The notes beneath the pieces are model-generated. The model had not been told where the DNA came from, did not search any database, and saw nothing but the letters and a program-made list of their open reading frames with translations. A program made the translations under genes and the position numbers. From contig NZ_CP015622.1 in NCBI RefSeq assembly GCF_001643015.1, positions 2,555,358 to 2,619,357 on the forward strand: a stretch of 64,000 bases of DNA. Reading direction: 5' to 3'. Shown here one piece after another: positions 36,515-46,665 of the stretch (positions are counted from its first letter, which is position 1; each line of letters opens with the position of its first letter). Source of the stretch: Corynebacterium crudilactis. GTDB lineage: Bacteria; Actinomycetota; Actinomycetes; Mycobacteriales; Mycobacteriaceae.

Positions 36515-39292
36515 TTACTCCTTGGTTGGAGCTGTGCCACCCTGGTTGTCGTTTCCGTAGTAGTCGCCGGACGCACGATCAATGTCGGTGCCGTTTTCTA
36601 CTTCTTCTTCGAACTTCTCAAGAGACTTGAGGTCAACGTCAGAGAGGGAATCAGTTTCTGGGACGGTGTCGTCGGCTGCGGAATCCACATCTTGGATTGC
36701 TTCTGCTGCCTGGACTGAAATCTCAGAGAACTTTCCTTCTGGCATTGGCTTTGGACGAGGGCTGAAGGTGAACTTCGCGCCGTCGGTGTTCTTGGACTCG
36801 CCATCCCAGCCTTCGACGTCAACGGTAATGATCTCGCCAGCACCGATTTCGCCGAAGAGGATCTTCTCAGACATCTGGTCTTCGATTTCGCGCTGGATGG
36901 TGCGACGCAGTGGTCGTGCACCCAGTACTGGATCGAAGCCACGGCTAGCCAGCAAGGACTTAGCCTTTTCGGTCAGCTCGATGCTCATGTCCTTCTCAGA
37001 AAGCGCCTTGGATACGCGACCAATAAGGAGGTCAACCATCTGGACGATCTGATCCTTAGTGAGCTGGTGGAAGACCACAATCTCATCAATACGGTTCAGG
37101 AACTCTGGACGGAAGTGCTTCTTCAGCTCGTCGTGGACCTTGTTCTTCATACGATCGTACTGAGCATCGCTGTCCGTTTCGGAAGATCCGGAGAAGCCCA
37201 GTCCAACAGCCTTGGAGATATCTGCGGTACCCAGGTTGGAGGTGAAGATCAAAACAGTGTTCTTGAAGTCCACGATGCGACCCTGACCATCGGTAAGACG
37301 TCCATCTTCAAGCACCTGCAGCAAGGTGTTGTAGATCTCCTTGTGGGCCTTTTCGATCTCGTCGAAAAGCACCACGGAGAATGGCTTGCGGCGGACCTTC
37401 TCGGTCAGCTGGCCGCCCTCTTCGTAGCCGACGTATCCCGGAGGCGCACCGAAGAGACGGGAAGCTGTGAAGCGGTCGTGGAATTCACCCATGTCGATTT
37501 GGATGAGGGAATCATCGTCACCGAAGAGGAATCCTGCCAGAGCTTTAGACAGCTCAGTCTTACCAACACCGGATGGACCAGCGAAGATGAAGGAGCCGGA
37601 AGGACGCTTAGGATCCTTCAGGCCTGCACGGGTACGACGGATCGCACGGGAAACAGCCTTAACAGCTTCTTCCTGTCCGATGATGCGCTTGTGTAGCTCA
37701 TCTTCCATGTTGAGCAGGCGTGAGGATTCTGCTTCGGTGAGCTTGAAGACAGGAATACCAGTCCAGTTGGCCAGGATTTCTGCGATCTGCTCTTCGCCGA
37801 CCTCAGCGATATCTTCGAGGTCACCAGAACGCCACTGCTTTTCCTTCTCAGAACGCTCTTCGCCGAGCTTGCGCTCCTTATCGCGAAGACCTGCTGCCTT
37901 TTCGAAGTCCTGAGCATCAATCGCCGCTTCCTTCTCGCGGCGAACATCAGCGATGCGCTCATCAACTTCACGAAGGGAGGAAGGTGCAGTCATGCGTTTA
38001 ATACGCATGCGTGCGCCAGCCTCATCGATGAGGTCAACGGCCTTATCTGGCAAGAAGCGGTCATTGATGTAGCGATCAGCAAGCTGAGCTGCAGCGGTAA
38101 GAGCACCATCAGTAATGGAGACACGGTGGTGTGCCTCGTAGCGGTCGCGCAGACCCTTCAAGATCTCAACGGTGAGTTCTACGGAAGGCTCTGGAACCTG
38201 CACTGGCTGGAAACGACGCTCAAGTGCTGCGTCCTTTTCAATGTGCTTGCGGTACTCATCCAGGGTGGTTGCACCGATGGTCTGGAGCTCACCACGAGCA
38301 AGCTTTGGCTTAAGTAGGGAGGCAGCATCGATTGCGCCTTCTGCTGCGCCCGCACCCACGAGGGTGTGGATCTCATCGATAAACAGGATGATATCGCCGC
38401 GCTGGTTAATCTCCTTGAGGACCTTCTTCAGGCGCTCTTCGAAGTCACCGCGGTAACGGGAACCTGCAACCAGGGAACCTAGGTCAAGGGAATAAACCTG
38501 CTTGTCCTTGAGGGTTTCTGGAACCTTGCCATTAACGATATCCAGCGCGAGGCCTTCAACAACGGCGGTTTTACCAACGCCTGGTTCACCGATAAGAACA
38601 GGGTTGTTCTTGGTACGACGAGACAGCACCTGCATGATGCGCTCGATTTCCTTATCGCGACCAACGACAGGATCCAGCTTGCCGTCCTTGGCAGCCTGGG
38701 TGAGGTTGCGTCCGAACTGATCAAGAACCAAAGAGGTAGAGCGCTCGCCTGGGCCACCAGAAGATGGTCGACCGCCTGGTGCGGAACCTGCGCCAACGGC
38801 TTCGCCACCGGCAGGAGCTCCCTGTCCGCCTTCTGGGGAACCGCCCTGGCCACCTTCGTAACCGGAGAGGAGCTGAATAACTTGCTGACGCACGCGAGGC
38901 AGGTCAGCACCAAGCTTGACTAGCACCTGAGCTGCAACGCCCTCACCTTCGCGGATCAAACCGAGAAGCAGGAACTCAGTACCGATGTACTTGTGTCCCA
39001 TCTGTAGGCCCTCGCGGAGGCTGAGCTCCAGGACCTTCTTGGCACGAGGAGTAAAAGGAACATGGCCGGTGGTGGGCTGTGAGCCCTGGCCAATAATCTC
39101 TTCAACTTCCTGGCGGACGGCGTCCAGGGAAATTCCCATGGACTCCAAAGCCTTGGATGCAACACCCTCGCCCTCATGAATGAGGCCGAGGAGGATGTGT
39201 TCCGTGCCGATGTAATTGTGGTTGAGCATGCGCGCCTCTTCCTGCGCGAGCACAATCACGCGGCGTGCACGATCGGTAAACCTCTCGAACAT
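36515..39292 (-). CDS. clpC: ATP-dependent Clp protease ATPase subunit ClpC
   Basis: The 925-residue AAA+ unfoldase feeds proteins to ClpP. Two N-terminal Clp repeats ([20 protein letters not shown], and around residue 80) are followed by a Gly-rich linker, AAA-1 with Walker [14 protein letters not shown] near residue 210, the ClpC-specific UVR-type coiled middle domain ([20 protein letters not shown]), and AAA-2 with Walker [15 protein letters not shown] near 550. The acidic C-terminal extension is longer than in E. coli ClpA. ClpC is monocistronic here. A SigH-like promoter lies upstream; ClgR control is known in C. glutamicum, though I see no convincing ClgR box. Confidence 0.95.
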   Translation of the reverse strand: MFERFTDRARRVIVLAQEEARMLNHNYIGTEHILLGLIHEGEGVASKALESMGISLDAVRQEVEEIIGQGSQPTTGHVPFTPRAKKVLELSLREGLQMGHKYIGTEFLLLGLIREGEGVAAQVLVKLGADLPRVRQQVIQLLSGYEGGQGGSPEGGQGAPAGGEAVGAGSAPGGRPSSGGPGERSTSLVLDQFGRNLTQAAKDGKLDPVVGRDKEIERIMQVLSRRTKNNPVLIGEPGVGKTAVVEGLALDIVNGKVPETLKDKQVYSLDLGSLVAGSRYRGDFEERLKKVLKEINQRGDIILFIDEIHTLVGAGAAEGAIDAASLLKPKLARGELQTIGATTLDEYRKHIEKDAALERRFQPVQVPEPSVELTVEILKGLRDRYEAHHRVSITDGALTAAAQLADRYINDRFLPDKAVDLIDEAGARMRIKRMTAPSSLREVDERIADVRREKEAAIDAQDFEKAAGLRDKERKLGEERSEKEKQWRSGDLEDIAEVGEEQIAEILANWTGIPVFKLTEAESSRLLNMEDELHKRIIGQEEAVKAVSRAIRRTRAGLKDPKRPSGSFIFAGPSGVGKTELSKALAGFLFGDDDSLIQIDMGEFHDRFTASRLFGAPPGYVGYEEGGQLTEKVRRKPFSVVLFDEIEKAHKEIYNTLLQVLEDGRLTDGQGRIVDFKNTVLIFTSNLGTADISKAVGLGFSGSSETDSDAQYDRMKNKVHDELKKHFRPEFLNRIDEIVVFHQLTKDQIVQMVDLLIGRVSKALSEKDMSIELTEKAKSLLASRGFDPVLGARPLRRTIQREIEDQMSEKILFGEIGAGEIITVDVEGWDGESKNTDGAKFTFSPRPKPMPEGKFSEISVQAAEAIQDVDSAADDTVPETDSLSDVDLKSLEKFEEEVENGTDIDRASGDYYGNDNQGGTAPTKE

Positions 39293-39338
39293 GTCTCTCC
39301 CCTTAATTCTTTATTTCTAAAATTAGCTTTCTCCCACT

Positions 39339-39366
39339 TTAACGCCCCAGCTGGTCAAAACTTCCC
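39339..39366 (-). promoter_or_regulatory. SigH-type stress promoter of clpC
   Basis: Read on the minus strand, GGGAAG (39361-39366) and CGTTAA (39339-39344) are separated by 16 bases, matching the GGAA/GTT pattern of SigH promoters. The -10 ends about 47 bases upstream of the clpC ATG. SigH-dependent clpC expression is established for C. glutamicum. Confidence 0.6.
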
Positions 39367-39411
39367 TACTTTTTCATAAGGCCCTGAAACCATCCAAGCA
39401 CTAAACCATAT

Positions 39412-39451
39412 AAGCCCTGTTCAGGGCTTATTTTGGGGGCTTTAAAGCCCC
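39412..39451. promoter_or_regulatory. Two stacked hairpins in the clpC/guaB1 intergenic region
   Basis: AAGCCCTG/CAGGGCTT (39412-39429), with the two-base spacer TT, is followed by ATTTT. Then GGGGCTTTAAAGCCCC (39436-39451) is a perfect 16-base palindrome. The first has terminator form on the plus strand, about 120 bases before guaB1. It may be an attenuator in a long guaB1 leader, or a barrier between the divergent promoters. Confidence 0.45.
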
Positions 39452-39552
39452 TGTACGCCTGTAGCGAACACTGGGTTGGGGCGTCGATAAGTGCAATTGA
39501 TGTACCCTTGCCGTGTTCAGGGATAACTGATTTTCAAATTTAGGAGACCCAC

Positions 39553-40986
39553 ATGCGTTTTCTTAACGACTCCAATCCGCCCTATGAGCTGACCTATTCC
39601 GATGTGTTTATGGTTCCTTCGCGTTCCGACGTCGGCTCCCGCATGTCCGTGGATCTGCGCACAGGTGATGGCACCGGCACCACCATTCCGCTCGTGGTAG
39701 CTAATATGACAGCTGTTGCTGGTCGACGCATGGCAGAAACCATCGCACGCCGCGGCGGTATCGCGATTCTCCCCCAGGACGTTCCTGCCGATATCGCGGC
39801 GGAGACCATTGCTAATGTGAAAAAAGCTGACCTCGTTTTTGACACCCCCATCACCGTAAAACCGCACCACACCGTCGGTTATGCGCGCAACCTGATCCAC
39901 AAGCGCGCACACGGTGCAGCCATTGTGTTGGATGGCGACAAGCCAGTTGGCATTGTCACCGACAAAGATCTCGAAGGCGCCGATAACTTCACCCAAGTGG
40001 GCACCCTCATGTCCACTTCACTGCTGACTTTGCCCGAGGATATTTCCCCCGAAGATGCCTTCGGAATCCTCCACGAGCACAGCCGCAAACTCGCACCCGT
40101 CGTCGCCGCTGATGGTTCCCTCCGCGGCATCCTCACCCGCGCCGGCGCACTCCGCGCCACCATGTACAGCCCAGCTATCGACGCCCACGGCCGCCTGCGA
40201 GTCGGCGCCGCCATCGGCATCAACGGTGACATCGAAGGACGCACCAAGACGCTTATCGACGCCGGCGCCGACGTTCTCGTCGTCGACACCGCACACGGCC
40301 ACCAATCCACCATGATCAACGCCCTCAAACGCATCCGCGCACTGGGTGTCACCGTCCCGATTGTGGCAGGCAATGTTGTCACCGCCGATGGTGTGCGCGA
40401 CCTCGTCGAAGCTGGCGCAGACATCATCAAAGTAGGCGTTGGACCAGGCGCAATGTGCACCACTCGCATGCAAACAGGTGTCGGCCGACCACAGTTCTCT
40501 GCAGTCCTAGAATGCGCCGCCGAAGCCCGCAAACTTGGCGCACACGTCTGGGCCGATGGCGGCGTCCGTGACCCACGCGACGTAGCCCTTGCGCTAGCTG
40601 CTGGCGCTTCCAATGTGATGGTGGGATCCTGGTTCTCTGGAACCTACGAATCCCCCGGCGACCTACGTTTCGAATCCGATGGACGCATGTACAAAGAATC
40701 CTTTGGCATGGCATCCCGGCGCGCTGTAGAAAGCCGCAACCAAAAGGTCGAAGCCTTCGAAAAGGCCCGCCGTGCCATGTTCGAAGAGGGTATTTCCACC
40801 GCCCGCATCTACATCGATAAGCGCCACGGCGGTGTCGAAGATCTTGTAGACCAGATCATCTCCGGTGTCCGCTCCTCCTTTACTTATGCAGGTGCAGATT
40901 CCATTGAGACCTTCTTTGAGCGCGCCACCGTTGGTGTGCAATCCACTGAAGGTTATGCAGAAGGAAAGCCACGCGCTTCGCGTTAA
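39553..40986 (+). CDS. guaB1: GuaB1-type IMP dehydrogenase family protein, probable GMP reductase
   Basis: The 477-residue TIM-barrel enzyme has a CBS pair inserted at about residues 95-210 (VGTLMSTSLLTLPEDISPED). The active loop reads GVGPGAMCTTRMQTGVGRP with catalytic Cys302, differing from the GPGSICTTR of true IMP dehydrogenase. The start MRFLNDSNPPYELTYSDVFM and VVANMTAVAGRRMAETIARR match mycobacterial GuaB1 (Rv1843c), whose M. smegmatis counterpart has been shown to act as GMP reductase. I therefore favour conversion of GMP to IMP over IMP oxidation. GGAGACCCAC precedes the ATG. The CBS pair would allow nucleotide control. Confidence 0.85.
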   Translation: MRFLNDSNPPYELTYSDVFMVPSRSDVGSRMSVDLRTGDGTGTTIPLVVANMTAVAGRRMAETIARRGGIAILPQDVPADIAAETIANVKKADLVFDTPITVKPHHTVGYARNLIHKRAHGAAIVLDGDKPVGIVTDKDLEGADNFTQVGTLMSTSLLTLPEDISPEDAFGILHEHSRKLAPVVAADGSLRGILTRAGALRATMYSPAIDAHGRLRVGAAIGINGDIEGRTKTLIDAGADVLVVDTAHGHQSTMINALKRIRALGVTVPIVAGNVVTADGVRDLVEAGADIIKVGVGPGAMCTTRMQTGVGRPQFSAVLECAAEARKLGAHVWADGGVRDPRDVALALAAGASNVMVGSWFSGTYESPGDLRFESDGRMYKESFGMASRRAVESRNQKVEAFEKARRAMFEEGISTARIYIDKRHGGVEDLVDQIISGVRSSFTYAGADSIETFFERATVGVQSTEGYAEGKPRASR

Positions 40987-41426
40987 GTGTTTTTGGCTGG
41001 ATCGTGCTGGGTCCTGGCGCTTTTTCTTGCAGAAATCCTGCTTCTGACTCAGCCAGTTCTCCGTGTTGGCCCTTGGTACATGGCACATGCAAAAACTCAC
41101 CACAAACCGCTGGAAAACTGGATTCTGTGGCAGATCCGTGCATCCCCAGCACTCGAAAATGCACTGATCTGACACAGATCTGAACCCACCCTCAATTTGT
41201 GGCAGATTTTTGCACTGACATATTTCAGGAATCACAAGAGCCTCAATAGCCCCATCTCCAAGATGCCATCTAAGGGCTTGGATTACCCCACTTCAACCCA
41301 AAGGTCATTTCGGAATCTCAAAGCCTTAAAACAGTACTGGGGCGATTCCTCCAGAAATCAAAGTTGTCCTTAAGCATCCCGAAAATTCTAGAGCGACAAT
41401 ATACTTTTCAAATTAGTCTTAAGCTC
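40987..41426. other. Gene-free stretch before paralog A, with direct repeats
   Basis: About 440 bases contain no credible frame. TGTGGCAGATCCGTGCA (41126-41142) and TGTGGCAGATTTTTGCA (41198-41214) are direct repeats 72 bases apart. TATACT at 41400-41405 is a good -10 box about 21 bases before the paralog A ATG. No clear terminator for guaB1 is visible. Confidence 0.5.
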
Positions 41427-43397
41427 ATGGAGTCTATTGATGAGCTACTGAATCTGATCCGACGTGGCGCAGAGACAACAGTAAGCTTGAACCTCACTGC
41501 AACTCGTACTCAGGAACCTTCAGGATATTCAGGCTGGTATGTCGACCCTATGCTCCTGAAATACATTGAAGCTGACGGGTTAACTGTTCATTACAGCAGA
41601 AATAGCGTGCACCTACTTCGCGGCGATAAAGACATCCTGCGGGGAGTAGATTCCAGGCGCTGGCTCTTTAAAGAAGATGAAAATCCTATTTCCATCGATG
41701 CGAAAAACCTTAAGATCCTCGGCAGAACTGAATTCTTCATCAATCCGCTGTCAATAATTCGTGCATTAAAGCTCAGTGTTACCGATCCAAGCACGATTAC
41801 TAAAAGTGCCGTGTTGGAACGTGATACCTGGGTCATTCCACACGCTACCCATAAATTCAGCAACGATGAAAATCAGCTCAAACTAATTGAAATTGATGCT
41901 GAAACAGGTGTCATTTTAGCGGTAGAAAGCAACCGAGAACGTATAGAAACCAGCAGCATTTCTTTTCCGAATGAACTACCTGATCCCACCTGGGTAGGTC
42001 CTTCAACCGAATGGCCGGATCCTCAAGAACAAATAAATCTTCCCGAAACCATTCCTCATGAAATTTCTGCGTTGCCTGCTCAATCCGAGAATCCTAGACA
42101 TCTCAGAATCTGGATCAGTGAATACGCGTTAGAAGGCGCTTACCCGAAGTTTAGAGTTGGAGAATCAGTACGTTTAGCACTCGATTTTCGGTACGATTCA
42201 GCACCAATCGACGGCCTTGAAACTACACGAAGAGGATGGATTGATCATCTAGGAAACCCCATCGCTGGTCCCAAATGGCCGGTCCGATTCACGGGAGATG
42301 GATGGTCAGCCAACTCTTATATCACAACGCCGGCTTCCCAAGATGTAGAGATGAGCGGCTGGTTTTCCTACACAGATGCTGATGTTGATCGAAATGATCT
42401 GAAAGTTTTACGTATTTACGGTGGCGTCGGTGTCTTCGATAAGCCAGAACGCCTGTGGCAAGAACTCGAAGACACCACTGATGCTTTCCGAACTGAAGAA
42501 ATTTTTCTCCGCGATACCATCATCGATGTCACGATCGATGGTGCAGTTCCACCACCACTGCAGCCTCTGCGTTTTGAACGTGGAAGCACGCACCTTATCG
42601 ACGGAAAACTCTGGGTCCTCTGCGCGCATTATCCAGTATTACGTTGCTGGGACTTAGAAACCGGCCATTATCTAGGCCAAACTTTCGTACCAGTTTCATT
42701 GCAGCGCTCCAGTTGTCTCTCCTTTGCTGAACAATTTATCCATAACGATGAAATTGCTTGGCGTTTAGTTCCCGGAGCAGATGCCTTGTCCGACGCTCAA
42801 CCTTGGTCGCCGTCTCCCTCGAAACCTGATCTTGAATCCCCAATTCAAGTACCTGAGCCATGGGAACTAATGTCGGACCTCTCAGCTGGTCTTTACTCAC
42901 TTCACGCTTACTCTGAGCATGGATCACGCATTGCATTAGGAAGAATGAATGCCAACAGGGAATTAGAAATATGCCCGATCCCTTCAGACGGTATCAGCAT
43001 CCATTACGCCACGCGTGTGGGTGATGAGTACTTTGTTAATCTCTGGCAGATAAGTGTGACAATTAATTCTGATTTTCAGATCACTTCCCTGCAGCATCAC
43101 CATCCTGATGAGTCACCATGGTCATGGTTTGTTTCTGAAGGCGTTGCAGTAAGCACTGAGGAAAATCAGATTCTTTTCATCGAACAGGATTCCACTGCAG
43201 AAATTACGCACTTAGCAACTCCGTCAGATTGCTCTCCACAAATCAAGGTGCATTCTTCTGAATATTTCACCGTGCTGATGATCCCTGAAAACAATCAAAT
43301 AGGCACCCGGACGCGGCCTGTCCCACGTTCAATTTCTATATTCCAATCAGGACAGTGGACAACGACAGAATTTGAAACTGTATCTGTTGAAATCTAA
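41427..43397 (+). CDS. Paralog A of a large uncharacterised protein family
   Basis: This 656-residue protein has no signal peptide or membrane segment. It is clearly homologous to the gene at 50614 over the whole length and more distantly to the one at 48774. Shared blocks are LLNLIRRGAETTVS at the start, DTWVIPHATH, TGVILAVES, SENPRHLRIW, TTRRGWIDHLG, FTGDGWSANSY, DVTIDGAVPPPLQPL and PVLRCWDLETGHYLGQTF. The last resembles a WD/PQQ propeller strand, so residues about 400-656 may be a beta-propeller. I chose ATG 41427 because paralog C starts with the same GCTCATGGA context and because TATACT lies 21 bases upstream; a TTG at 41364 is also in frame. Function unknown. Confidence 0.8.
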   Translation: MESIDELLNLIRRGAETTVSLNLTATRTQEPSGYSGWYVDPMLLKYIEADGLTVHYSRNSVHLLRGDKDILRGVDSRRWLFKEDENPISIDAKNLKILGRTEFFINPLSIIRALKLSVTDPSTITKSAVLERDTWVIPHATHKFSNDENQLKLIEIDAETGVILAVESNRERIETSSISFPNELPDPTWVGPSTEWPDPQEQINLPETIPHEISALPAQSENPRHLRIWISEYALEGAYPKFRVGESVRLALDFRYDSAPIDGLETTRRGWIDHLGNPIAGPKWPVRFTGDGWSANSYITTPASQDVEMSGWFSYTDADVDRNDLKVLRIYGGVGVFDKPERLWQELEDTTDAFRTEEIFLRDTIIDVTIDGAVPPPLQPLRFERGSTHLIDGKLWVLCAHYPVLRCWDLETGHYLGQTFVPVSLQRSSCLSFAEQFIHNDEIAWRLVPGADALSDAQPWSPSPSKPDLESPIQVPEPWELMSDLSAGLYSLHAYSEHGSRIALGRMNANRELEICPIPSDGISIHYATRVGDEYFVNLWQISVTINSDFQITSLQHHHPDESPWSWFVSEGVAVSTEENQILFIEQDSTAEITHLATPSDCSPQIKVHSSEYFTVLMIPENNQIGTRTRPVPRSISIFQSGQWTTTEFETVSVEI

Positions 43398-43546
43398 CTA
43401 AAGGGATCTAATGCCTTTTAGCTCACGGCAAGCCTGATACTTAACCTTATTAATACAAAATGCAAGGTCAATAGGGATGTGCTCTCCTTTGATTGGCTCT
43501 CATATTAATGACTTCTTAAGAGTGAAGCCCTATTGTGGAATGCACC

Positions 43547-44563
43547 ATGACTGACCAGCAACCAGCACAGAAGCCGCCGAAGTATTTGCGCTTCAGCACG
43601 AGCGGGATCGTTCCGGACAACCGTGTCCAAATGTGGGAGGGGCATAATGCTCGTGCACTGCTCCCACTCGATATTCGAACTATCGACGATCGCCCGATGC
43701 AGGCTTCAGAAACTAATCTGCACCTTCCTTCTATACGCATGGCTAGCGTGTTTGGAACCTCGCAATTTGTCGAGCGCTCTGAAAGCTTCATCGCGGATAA
43801 TCCCACTGGTGTCATCGCAATCTTTTTCGCTACCGAAGGCGACGCGGTGTTCTTCCACCGTGGCGGACATGTGGCGCTGCGCCCTGGACAAGCTATCGTC
43901 TATGATGCTGACCGGCCATTTCTTCGTGGATTCAACAACCGGTTTCGTGAGCTTGTGCTCACCATTCCGAAACAGCGTTACCGCGAGATCGTCGGCTCCA
44001 AAAGTCCGGAACTGCCCGCAATATTTGATTTTGGTGCCACTGGAAACGCCAACGAACAGGCCTTAGCGCTGCTGGTGCAGGAATCACTAGACAGAATCGA
44101 AAGAGGCGAACCAAGGCATATCGATTCCACTGAGCCTTTAACTAAGTCATGGAGTGGCATCGAAACTGAGGCACTTGGACTACTCCACAATGTGCTTGGT
44201 GATTCTGTAAGCAGTGAGGAAGGGCTGATCTCTGCGGCAAAAAACTATATCGAGCTCAATATCTCCGATAGTGGGCTCTCTGCTGCACAGATATCCGCTG
44301 CGGTGGGGATCAGTGAACGCCAGCTCAGCCGTATCTTTGCCGATGCAGATCTCACTATTGGGCGTTATGTGCTGAACACTCGGCTGAATTTCGCCAAGAA
44401 AGCCCTGTCTATACCGGAACGGGACAATGTGCCTGTCAGTGAGATCGGCAAGCGTTTTGGATTTGCTTCTCCAAGCCATTTCAGCCGCACGTTTCGGGAG
44501 CGGTTTGGGATGACTCCTCTCCAATGGCGAAAAGAATCGCAGCGTCAATTCTTGCGTGATTAA
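43547..44563 (+). CDS. AraC-family transcriptional regulator
   Basis: The 338-residue regulator has an N-terminal cupin-like effector domain (about 60-190; GDAVFFHRGGHVALRPGQAI, VYDADRPFLRGFNNRFRELV) and a C-terminal double helix-turn-helix (about 225-330; ISAAVGISERQLSRIFADAD, then SEIGKRFGFASPSHFSRTFR). The closing ERFGMTPLQWRK is the AraC signature. A GTG at 43535 is also in frame; I favour the ATG at 43547 because conserved-looking sequence starts there. It lies 154 bases upstream of the flavin monooxygenase gene in the same direction and probably activates it in response to an aromatic compound. Confidence 0.85.
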   Translation: MTDQQPAQKPPKYLRFSTSGIVPDNRVQMWEGHNARALLPLDIRTIDDRPMQASETNLHLPSIRMASVFGTSQFVERSESFIADNPTGVIAIFFATEGDAVFFHRGGHVALRPGQAIVYDADRPFLRGFNNRFRELVLTIPKQRYREIVGSKSPELPAIFDFGATGNANEQALALLVQESLDRIERGEPRHIDSTEPLTKSWSGIETEALGLLHNVLGDSVSSEEGLISAAKNYIELNISDSGLSAAQISAAVGISERQLSRIFADADLTIGRYVLNTRLNFAKKALSIPERDNVPVSEIGKRFGFASPSHFSRTFRERFGMTPLQWRKESQRQFLRD

Positions 44564-44717
44564 GGGCTTTTTGTTCTCAGACGGACATGATCTTGCCCGA
44601 AACAGACAACTCCCCCAATCACACTTCCATCAAGTTTGTGGCCTGGGTTACATTTCTAGGTATCGCACGGAGCGCCCCCTTCCGTGAATCAGATAAAACC
44701 CCTGGAAAGGACCTGAC

Positions 44718-46610
44718 ATGCAGTTTCACTACGATGGATACGCCACTGCTGACCCAATGGAGATGCGCGCAGAAGGTAGCGGAATCAACCGCCCTGAGTC
44801 TCTTCCTGAGGTCATGGATGTACTGATTGTTGGTTCCGGTCCAGCTGGCACAATCGCAGCAGCCCAGCTCTCCCGCTTCCCTAATGTAACCACTCGCCTC
44901 ATCGAACGCAGCGATCGACGTCTGGAGCTGGCCAACGCTGATGGTGTGCACTCCCGCACCATTGAAACCTTCCAGGCATTCGGTTTCGCCCACGAGATCC
45001 TTGCCGAAGCTCATGAAATCACTGATATGGCTTTTTGGAAGCCTAATCCGGATAAGCCGAGCGAGATTATCCGTGACAACAGCACCCGCGAGCTGCCACA
45101 GCACATCAGTGAATTCCCCATGGCTCTGCTCACCCAGACCCGCATCATTGACCACTTCAACCGGTTCATGAAGAACTCTCCAACCCGCATGGAACCAGAT
45201 TATGGCTACGAGTTCGTGGATTTCGAGGTTGCAGATAACGCAGACAACGAGGAATACCCAGTCACCGCAACACTTCGTCGCACAACTGGTGAGCAGACCG
45301 GCGAACTTGTCACAGTCCGCACGAAGTACCTGGTCGGCGCCGATGGCGCACGCAGCCAGGTGCGTAAATCCTTGGGATACCGACTCCAGGGCAAGCAAGC
45401 CAACCATGCATGGGGTGTGATGGATATCCATGCAAACACCGAGTTCCCTGATGTGCGCAAGAAGTGCACCATCAAATCTGACTCCGGCCGCACCATCCTG
45501 CTCATCCCACGCGAAGGCGGTTACCTCTTCCGCCTCTACGTCGACTTGGGCGAAGTACCCGATGATGGCAGCAAGGCAGTTCGCGATACTCCGCTTCAGG
45601 CTGTCATCGATACTGCCAACCAGATCATGGCTCCATTCACCCTCGATGTGAAAAACGTTGTCTGGAACTCCATCTACGAAGTGGGCCACCGCGTCGCTGA
45701 TCATTTCGATGACCGCGTCTCAGAGAAGACCACAGGTGAGCATCCACGCATCTTCATCGCCGGCGACGCCTGCCACACCCACAGCGCTAAGGCTGGTCAG
45801 GGCATGAATGTGTCTATGCAGGACGGATTCAACCTGGGCTGGAAGCTTGGGCACGTAGCCAGCGGAAACAGCCCACGCGAACTACTTCAGACCTACGCTG
45901 AAGAGCGCGAAGACATCGCCTACAAGCTCATCGAATACGACAAGAACTGGTCAACGCTCATGGCCAAGCCAAGCAGCGAAATGGGCAGCGCTCAAGACCT
46001 CGAAGATTTCTACCGCGCAAACTCCGAATTCAACGCGGGCTATATGACCCACTACCCGCCTTCCTCTATCACCATGGAAGGAACCAACCAGGACCTGGCA
46101 AAGGGCTACCCAATTGGTCGACGCTTCAAGTCCGCGATGGTCGGTCGAGTCTGCGACTTCACCGAAACGCACCTCGGCCACCAAGCAACTGCCGACGGAC
46201 GTATCCGCACCTATGTCTTCGCAGGAAGCGATGCACCCAACGGCGAAGCTTCTGAGCTAAACCGCTGGGCAGAATGGGCAGAACAAACCCTCGACCCAAC
46301 GCTCGTGGATGCCAAGGTGATCTACCAGAGCCCGTACACTGAGCTCGATCTCCGCCAAATTCCTTCCGCATTCAAACCGGAAGTAGGCATCTTCGGACTA
46401 ACGAACGTCGAAAATTCCTTCGGCATCACCGCAGATTCAGACATCTTCGACAGCCGCGAAATCTCCCGCGATGGTGTTGTAGTGGTAGTTCGCCCAGACC
46501 AGTACGTATCCGGTATCTTCCCGCTAACCGATACCGCAGGACTAGAAGATTTCCTCACCGCCTACTTCCCTAACTTGAAAGGTGCTCCCCAGCTAGTAGC
46601 AACAAACTAG
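44718..46610 (+). CDS. FAD-dependent phenol 2-monooxygenase-type hydroxylase
   Basis: The 630-residue single-component class A flavoprotein hydroxylase has the GxGxxG motif in DVLIVGSGPAGTIAAAQL, the DG motif in YLVGADGARSQVRKSLG and the GD motif in FIAGDACHTHSAKAGQGMN, which bind FAD and NADPH. The C-terminal thioredoxin-like domain (about 440-620) marks the phenol hydroxylase subgroup, also seen in 3-hydroxybenzoate and resorcinol hydroxylases. It would ortho-hydroxylate a phenol to a catechol. GGAAAGGACCTGAC precedes the ATG. No ring-cleavage enzyme is adjacent, so the product must feed a pathway elsewhere. A terminator follows. Confidence 0.85.
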   Translation: MQFHYDGYATADPMEMRAEGSGINRPESLPEVMDVLIVGSGPAGTIAAAQLSRFPNVTTRLIERSDRRLELANADGVHSRTIETFQAFGFAHEILAEAHEITDMAFWKPNPDKPSEIIRDNSTRELPQHISEFPMALLTQTRIIDHFNRFMKNSPTRMEPDYGYEFVDFEVADNADNEEYPVTATLRRTTGEQTGELVTVRTKYLVGADGARSQVRKSLGYRLQGKQANHAWGVMDIHANTEFPDVRKKCTIKSDSGRTILLIPREGGYLFRLYVDLGEVPDDGSKAVRDTPLQAVIDTANQIMAPFTLDVKNVVWNSIYEVGHRVADHFDDRVSEKTTGEHPRIFIAGDACHTHSAKAGQGMNVSMQDGFNLGWKLGHVASGNSPRELLQTYAEEREDIAYKLIEYDKNWSTLMAKPSSEMGSAQDLEDFYRANSEFNAGYMTHYPPSSITMEGTNQDLAKGYPIGRRFKSAMVGRVCDFTETHLGHQATADGRIRTYVFAGSDAPNGEASELNRWAEWAEQTLDPTLVDAKVIYQSPYTELDLRQIPSAFKPEVGIFGLTNVENSFGITADSDIFDSREISRDGVVVVVRPDQYVSGIFPLTDTAGLEDFLTAYFPNLKGAPQLVATN

Positions 46611-46622
46611 GTTTCAGCTGTG

Positions 46623-46665
46623 AAGACGCCCAACCCTTTGTGGGTTGGCCGTCTTTATGGCTTTT
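46623..46665 (+). terminator. Terminator after the monooxygenase gene
   Basis: AAGACGCCCAACC (46623-46635) pairs with GGTTGGCCGTCTT (46643-46655) with one mismatch and a short loop; CTTTTTAG follows. It separates the monooxygenase from the MFS-CBS gene. Confidence 0.8.

Noticed and set aside
40987..41363. Small frames between guaB1 and paralog A
   Set aside because: Frames of about 60 residues lack ribosome binding sites and recognisable composition.
44619..45704. 361-residue frame opposite the phenol hydroxylase
   Set aside because: It lies antisense to clear FAD-binding motifs and shows no domain of its own.
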